Below the pieces are notes generated by a model. The model searched no databases, was not told the DNA's origin, and saw only the letters and a list, made by a program, of their open reading frames with translations. From Faucicola sp902506225 (lineage in GTDB: Bacteria; Pseudomonadota; Gammaproteobacteria; Pseudomonadales; Moraxellaceae): a stretch of DNA of 64,000 nt. Made by a program: the position numbers and the translations under genes. The DNA lies in NCBI GenBank assembly GCA_902506225.1, contig LR733345.1, positions 1,612,001 to 1,676,000 of the forward strand. Reading direction: 5' to 3'. Numbering within the stretch: position 1 is the first letter of the stretch; each line of letters opens with the position of its first letter. Shown here one piece after another: positions 59,989-64,000 of the stretch.

Positions 59989-59994
59989 TATAAT
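59989..59994 (+). promoter_or_regulatory. mnmA promoter -10 (TGCTATAAT context)
   Basis: TATAAT preceded by TGC (extended -10), 26 bp before the mnmA ATG, with no strong -35 at 17 bp. Confidence 0.55.
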
Positions 59995-60019
59995 AACCCT
60001 TTTGGCACTTTTAAACATT

Positions 60020-61195
60020 ATGACTTATTCAACTGCTGTTAATTTATCTGATATTGCGAGCCCTGCCCAAACTCGCGTCATTGTGGGGATGTCAGGGGGT
60101 GTTGACTCTTCTGTCACTGCCGTTTTGCTCAAACAAGCGGGCTTTGATGTGGAAGGCTTGTTTATGAAAAACTGGGAAGAAGATGACGGTACCGAATATT
60201 GTACCGCCATGACTGATCTTGCCGATGCGCAAGCGGTGGCGGATAAAATCGGTATTAAACTGCATACCGCCAACTTTGCCATGGAATATTGGGATCGCGT
60301 ATTCGAGCATTTTTTGGCGGAATATAGCGCCGGTCGCACCCCAAACCCTGATATTTTATGCAATAAAGAAGTCAAGTTTAAAGCCTTTTTGGATTATGCG
60401 TTAACCTTGGGCGCGGACTATATTGCCACCGGCCACTATGCACGCCGCGGTTTTAGCGATGAAACTGGCAAAGCGCCACTGCTACGCGGACTTGATAACA
60501 ATAAAGACCAAAGCTATTTTCTGCACGCGGTGGCAGGTGATAAAATCGCCAAAACCTTGTTTCCTGTGGGTGAGTTAGAAAAACCTGAAGTACGCCGTAT
60601 CGCCGAGCAATACGATTTAGCGACAGCGAAGAAAAAAGACTCTACGGGCATTTGCTTTATCGGCGAGCGACGCTTTAAAGACTTTTTACAGCAGTATTTG
60701 CCCGCTCAAAAAGGCGATATCTATACCGATGATGGCAAAAAAATCGGCACCCATGATGGCTTAATGTATTACACACTTGGTCAACGTGGCGGTATTGGTA
60801 TTGGTGGGGTCAAAGATAGAGATGAGGCGCCTTGGTTTGTGTTACACAAAGACTTAGATAATAATCGCCTGATTGTCGGTCAAGGGCATGACCATCCGAT
60901 GTTACAATCCACCCAATTGACTGCCTATAAACTTGACTGGGTGGTTGATGCGCCCGCTCAACTGTTCACCGCCCAAGGCTATCGCTGTACTGCCAAAACG
61001 CGCTATCGTCAGCCCGATCAAGCCTGTACAGTTTTTGCCCTTGATGAAACGGGTGACACCATAAAAGTGGTGTTTGACGAGCCACAGCGTGCGGTGACGC
61101 CCGGTCAGTCTTGTGTGTTTTATCAAGATGACATCTGTTTAGGCGGTGGCGTGATTCAAACCATCGATGCCCCTACTAGCCTAGCTGAAGTTTAA
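60020..61195 (+). CDS. mnmA: tRNA-specific 2-thiouridylase MnmA
   Basis: This 391-aa enzyme adds sulfur to U34 of Lys, Glu and Gln tRNAs. The ATP PP-loop GMSGGVDSS is at 23-31. The catalytic cysteine pair is in NPDILCNKEVKF near 105 and DSTGICFIGERRF near 205. ATGHYARRG and KDQSYFL are typical MnmA strings. Start chosen at ATG 60020 (MTYSTAVNLS); an in-frame TTG at 60002 lies at the predicted transcript start. It needs sulfur from the relay fed by cysteine, linking it loosely to the cys genes. Confidence 0.95.
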   Translation: MTYSTAVNLSDIASPAQTRVIVGMSGGVDSSVTAVLLKQAGFDVEGLFMKNWEEDDGTEYCTAMTDLADAQAVADKIGIKLHTANFAMEYWDRVFEHFLAEYSAGRTPNPDILCNKEVKFKAFLDYALTLGADYIATGHYARRGFSDETGKAPLLRGLDNNKDQSYFLHAVAGDKIAKTLFPVGELEKPEVRRIAEQYDLATAKKKDSTGICFIGERRFKDFLQQYLPAQKGDIYTDDGKKIGTHDGLMYYTLGQRGGIGIGGVKDRDEAPWFVLHKDLDNNRLIVGQGHDHPMLQSTQLTAYKLDWVVDAPAQLFTAQGYRCTAKTRYRQPDQACTVFALDETGDTIKVVFDEPQRAVTPGQSCVFYQDDICLGGGVIQTIDAPTSLAEV

Positions 61196-61221
61196 AGTTT
61201 AATACACATCAAGACACAAAC

Positions 61222-61252
61222 AGCGCAAATTGATACCATTTGCGCTTTTTTT
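61222..61252. terminator. Terminator between mnmA and znuB
   Basis: AGCGCAAAT and ATTTGCGCT (9-bp arms, 7-nt loop) are followed by seven T on the plus strand. Confidence 0.88.
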
Positions 61253-61264
61253 ATAGCCTGTTGA

Positions 61265-62143
61265 TTAAGAAAAGTTTGCGGCTAGGCGTTTGTTCCACCC
61301 TGCTTTTTTTCGTAAATAGCCAATTCCCCAGCAGCTTAAATAAATCACAAATGAAATGGTGGTGATATAAGGTGAAATCGGCAGTCCAGGTCCTAACGAC
61401 AGTAATATGCCGCCGACCCCAGCGGTGATGGCAAACAGCATAGACAACAAATAGACATAGATAGGTCTAGCCGTCACTTGACTCGCCGCTGCGGCAGGCG
61501 TGATGAGTAACGATAATAACAGCAATGCACCGACAAACTGCACACTCACCGCCACCACAAGACTCAGCGCAAACATAAACAGCAAGGATAAAAATGTTAA
61601 ATTCAAATGCTGCGCTTGGGCAACTTGCGGGTCGACTGCGGCAAATAACATGCGCTGACCAAATAGGGCAATGATTGACAGCACAATCACCGCAACCACT
61701 AACATCGACTGCAATTCAGCGGGCGTGATTGCAACAATTTGCCCGGTTAATAAGCCAAATTTATTGGAGGAGCGACCTTGATACAAGGATAAAAACAACA
61801 CCCCCAGCCCAAGCCCGAATGGCAACAAAATACCCACCACTGAGTTGCGATTTTTGCCATCAATCCCCATGACCCCCAGCACCATGCCAGCCGTCACCGC
61901 CCCAATGACGGCGCCTAGGGTGACTGAAGACCCTAACCATAAGGCACACGCCGCCCCTGCAAACGACAGCTCTGCTGTCCCATGCACGGCAAACGCCATG
62001 TCCCGTGCCTGTACCATCGGTCCAATGAATCCCGCCATCACACCCAGCAATACCGCGGCCACGATGGACGTTGATACCAAGGGCAACAGCTCAGCAAAGT
62101 TATCAAAATTGATGATGGTATGTAGCCAAGTCGTGAGCAGCAT
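61265..62143 (-). CDS. znuB: Zinc ABC transporter permease ZnuB
   Basis: This 292-aa ABC-3 family permease has about eight membrane helices. Typical strings are RDMAFAVHGTAELSFAGAAC near 47-66, LLLSLLITPAAAASQVTARP near 208 and a late GPGLPISPYITTISFVIYL. It forms the membrane channel of the high-affinity zinc importer with ZnuC. It is last in the order znuA-znuC-znuB, 63 nt after znuC, with a weak hairpin in between. Confidence 0.9.
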   Translation of the reverse strand: MLLTTWLHTIINFDNFAELLPLVSTSIVAAVLLGVMAGFIGPMVQARDMAFAVHGTAELSFAGAACALWLGSSVTLGAVIGAVTAGMVLGVMGIDGKNRNSVVGILLPFGLGLGVLFLSLYQGRSSNKFGLLTGQIVAITPAELQSMLVVAVIVLSIIALFGQRMLFAAVDPQVAQAQHLNLTFLSLLFMFALSLVVAVSVQFVGALLLLSLLITPAAAASQVTARPIYVYLLSMLFAITAGVGGILLSLGPGLPISPYITTISFVIYLSCWGIGYLRKKAGWNKRLAANFS

Positions 62144-62157
62144 GTGAATTCCAAAAG

Positions 62158-62184
62158 TTAAAAAACCATCGAATGTGATGGCTT
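62158..62184 (-). terminator. Weak hairpin terminator between znuC and znuB
   Basis: On the minus strand GCCATC and GATGGT (6-nt loop, one G-U) are followed by six T. It could reduce znuB expression relative to znuC. Confidence 0.5.
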
Positions 62185-62206
62185 GTTTTTGATTGAAGCA
62201 AATAAA

Positions 62207-63001
62207 TTAGCGAAATCGATTGATTAAGTCGACACCACCGAGGTTGGCAGTCGCATTTTCAAGGCGCAGCACTTTATCTACCAAAGGTATAATCGGCTCG
62301 AGTTCGTGACTAATCATCAAAATCGCAGTATGATGCGCCTGTTTGCGATGGGCTAAAATATCACTAACCACATACTGGCTTGCCACATCAAGACTCAGCA
62401 GCGGCTCATCCATCAACAAAACATCAGGCTCAGCGACCAAGGCTTGAGCGATACGCATGCGCTGCTGCTCACCACCCGAGAGCATGGTAAGCGGCGCATC
62501 ACAAAATGACTCACCACCGACTTCCGCAATGGCTTTATCCACCAAATATTTTTTTTGTTTTGCTGTCTGCCAAAAACTGCCTAAGGTTTTTTTGGGGCTA
62601 AACAGACCAAACAGATAATTTTCTCCATCTAGCCCTAGCTGCACCAAGTCCCTACCCCGAATGGGTAGTTTTGGCGCAAAGTCTTTAAGCTGAGGCACAT
62701 AGCCCACTCGAATGTCTTTGCCAAGCGTGATTGAACCACTGGATAGTGGCACAAGTTTGAGTAAACTTCGCAGCAATGTCGTCTTGCCTGTACCATTGGC
62801 GCCAAGCAATGCCACAAATTCACCCGATAAAATCGAAAAATTGATATCCTGCCATAGCAGACGTTGTCCAAAGTGCATACTGGCATCTTTGACTTGCAAA
62901 ACGACTTGCTGTGATTGGGGCAGTTTGACAAACGATTGGCAATGAATGGCCTGCGCAAACTGCCGCTCGCTATTGGCTATTTTGGTGGTTGACATGGGCA
63001 T
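62207..63001 (-). CDS. znuC: Zinc ABC transporter ATPase ZnuC
   Basis: This 264-aa ATPase has Walker A LLGANGTGKTTLLRS near 66, signature TMLSGGEQQRMRIAQALVAE near 167, Walker B DVLLMDEPLLSLD and H-loop MISHELEPI. An N-terminal extension of about 30 residues precedes the usual start. It drives zinc uptake with ZnuB and the ZnuA-type binding protein upstream. The 204-bp gap to znuA holds two strong hairpins. Confidence 0.92.
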   Translation of the reverse strand: MPMSTTKIANSERQFAQAIHCQSFVKLPQSQQVVLQVKDASMHFGQRLLWQDINFSILSGEFVALLGANGTGKTTLLRSLLKLVPLSSGSITLGKDIRVGYVPQLKDFAPKLPIRGRDLVQLGLDGENYLFGLFSPKKTLGSFWQTAKQKKYLVDKAIAEVGGESFCDAPLTMLSGGEQQRMRIAQALVAEPDVLLMDEPLLSLDVASQYVVSDILAHRKQAHHTAILMISHELEPIIPLVDKVLRLENATANLGGVDLINRFR

Positions 63002-63137
63002 GGTGGCTACTTGTTCATCCTAACAGCAAGATTAACGATAAGATCCTAAAGGCGAGGATGGTTGATTGGCAATATCACATTGCAAAAAATCTGGGCTAGA
63101 AAATTTAAGCATTATAAGGGATAACCAGCCAATACTA

Positions 63138-63199
63138 TACCCATTAACGCAAATTTTTCCCCAAATGCGTTAATGGGTAGCCTAAAAGTTTTAGGCTAG
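63138..63199. repeat. Two adjacent stem-loops downstream of znuA
   Basis: TACCCATTAACGCA and TGCGTTAATGGGTA (14-bp perfect arms, 14-nt loop, 63138-63179) lie directly beside TAGCCTAAAA-G-TTTTAGGCTA (63178-63198). Neither is followed by a clean T-tract. They sit between znuA and znuC and may stabilise or partly end the znuA message. The rest of the 63002-63205 gap contains no gene. Confidence 0.65.
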
Positions 63200-63205
63200 T
63201 TAAAA

Positions 63206-64000
63206 TTAGCGCGTCGCTGCCGCAAAATCATTCAGGGTTTTTTCAATAAATTGCGTATAGCTTGTCACGCCATCGGGCAGGGTTTCATAGACCGCCACAA
63301 CTGGAACTGTTGATGCCTTCGCCAATGTGATTAGTTGCTTTGAGGTGGCATCTTCGGTCTGAGCATTGACCACCAACAAACCCACTTGTTTATTGCTCAG
63401 CAGGCTTTTGCTGTCATTGAGCACTTTGACCGACACCCCCGCGTCCGTCTCTGATTGCACGACATAGGCTTTTGGTGTTACATCCTTGATGCCCATATCA
63501 GCTAGCAAATACCCGGTGACAGGCTCAGTAGTAAAGGCAGTGATGGCTTTTTGCTGTCCGATTTGTTTGGCTTTGACTTTAAGCGCATCAATTTGCTGGA
63601 TGAATTGCTGGGTATTTTTTGCATAAATCGCTTGATTGGCAGGTGATGTTGCAGCCAATTGCTTGTTGACCGCTTCAGCCACTTTTTTTGCTGTATCAAG
63701 GGAGAAAAACACGTGCTCATTGAAATCACCGTGCGAGTGACTATGTACTTCACTATGCACTTCACTGGACACGTGAGGATGATCTGATGGTTGCGGATTA
63801 GCGGTCTTTATTTCGTGTTGGGTATCGTGTTGGTGTTGTTCACTGGCAGACTCATCTGCCGCATTGTCCGTGTTAGGCGACAGTCCTGAAAGTGCTACGG
63901 CATTAATCACTACAGGTTTGTGACTCACCGACTCAGCTAAGCTCATACCCCAATCATCATACCCGCCACCGTTGACCAGCATGACAGCGGATTTAGTAAT
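63206..64000 (-). CDS. znuA: Zinc-binding protein ZnuA-like, 5' end beyond window
   Basis: This frame is open to base 64000, reading ITKSAVMLVNGGGYDDWGMS at the edge, so the signal peptide and first metal ligand lie outside. The visible 264 residues contain a His-rich acidic loop (SEQHQHDTQHE, DHPHVSSEVHSEVHSHSHGD), typical of zinc chaperone loops. FNEHVFFSLDTAKKVAEAV and KAITAFTTEPVTGYLLADMG follow. The final part is of the cluster A-I metal-binding protein type. It delivers zinc to ZnuB/ZnuC encoded downstream. It is less like E. coli ZnuA than the two other subunits are. Confidence 0.85.
   Translation of the reverse strand: MTKSAVMLVNGGGYDDWGMSLAESVSHKPVVINAVALSGLSPNTDNAADESASEQHQHDTQHEIKTANPQPSDHPHVSSEVHSEVHSHSHGDFNEHVFFSLDTAKKVAEAVNKQLAATSPANQAIYAKNTQQFIQQIDALKVKAKQIGQQKAITAFTTEPVTGYLLADMGIKDVTPKAYVVQSETDAGVSVKVLNDSKSLLSNKQVGLLVVNAQTEDATSKQLITLAKASTVPVVAVYETLPDGVTSYTQFIEKTLNDFAAATR

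Noticed and set aside
1..64000. tRNA, rRNA, CRISPR array, insertion sequence or complete known defence system
   Set aside because: None of the expected cloverleaf, repeat-spacer or transposase-with-terminal-repeat patterns was found, apart from the Mu-like prophage itself.

Overview
The window looks like a chromosomal segment of a Moraxellaceae gammaproteobacterium, most likely a Moraxella of the M. osloensis type. That placement rests on gene content (short CysH, sat-type ATP sulfurylase, DUF934-CysI pair, recC-recB-recD block, RoxA-type oxygenase, znu locus) and moderate G+C; it is inference, not a database match.

Bases 1 to about 14256 are one arm of a Mu-like (transposable) prophage that runs off the left edge. 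Its layout resembles BcepMu rather than Mu. The early block (regulators, DDE transposase A, ATPase B, Gam, HU, Gp49, GemA, Mor) is read rightward and ends at the phage terminus. The lysis/packaging block (endolysin, holin, DUF2730, small and large terminase, portal) is read leftward. Between them lies an immunity/lysogeny segment with two paralogous XRE repressors, a clear operator/promoter switch, a secreted excalibur protein, a DUF4236 protein and an unknown membrane protein.

The phage end abuts the middle of a flavin amine-oxidase-like gene (14257-15634), so the first gene of a lipid-modification operon (FAD oxidoreductase, DUF1365, cyclopropane-fatty-acid-synthase-like methyltransferase, DUF2177) is interrupted.

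From 18.7 kb onward the window is ordinary chromosome. In order it holds a fasciclin lipoprotein, an FAD oxidoreductase, an acyl-CoA ligase, roxA, hpt, a complete recC-recB-recD operon with very long RecC and RecB, fabI, folE, nitronate monooxygenase and ggt. A large sulfur-assimilation region follows: cysG, cysH, DUF934, cysI, sat, cysA, cysW, cysT and a lipoprotein sulfate-binding protein. After it come xseA/xseB, kup, a TetR regulator, a membrane metallophosphoesterase, mnmA and the zinc importer znuB/znuC/znuA, which is cut at the right edge.

Most convergent gene pairs share one bidirectional intrinsic terminator. No tRNA, rRNA, CRISPR array or insertion sequence was seen. No complete, obviously new defence system is visible. 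The most unusual signals are an 18-bp in-frame repeat encoding N-S-N-S-L-S in recB, recC and cysG and in variant form in recD, the phased and palindromic sites at the prophage end and around mor, a short predicted transcript divergent from the second repressor, and a terminator placed directly on the endolysin start codon.
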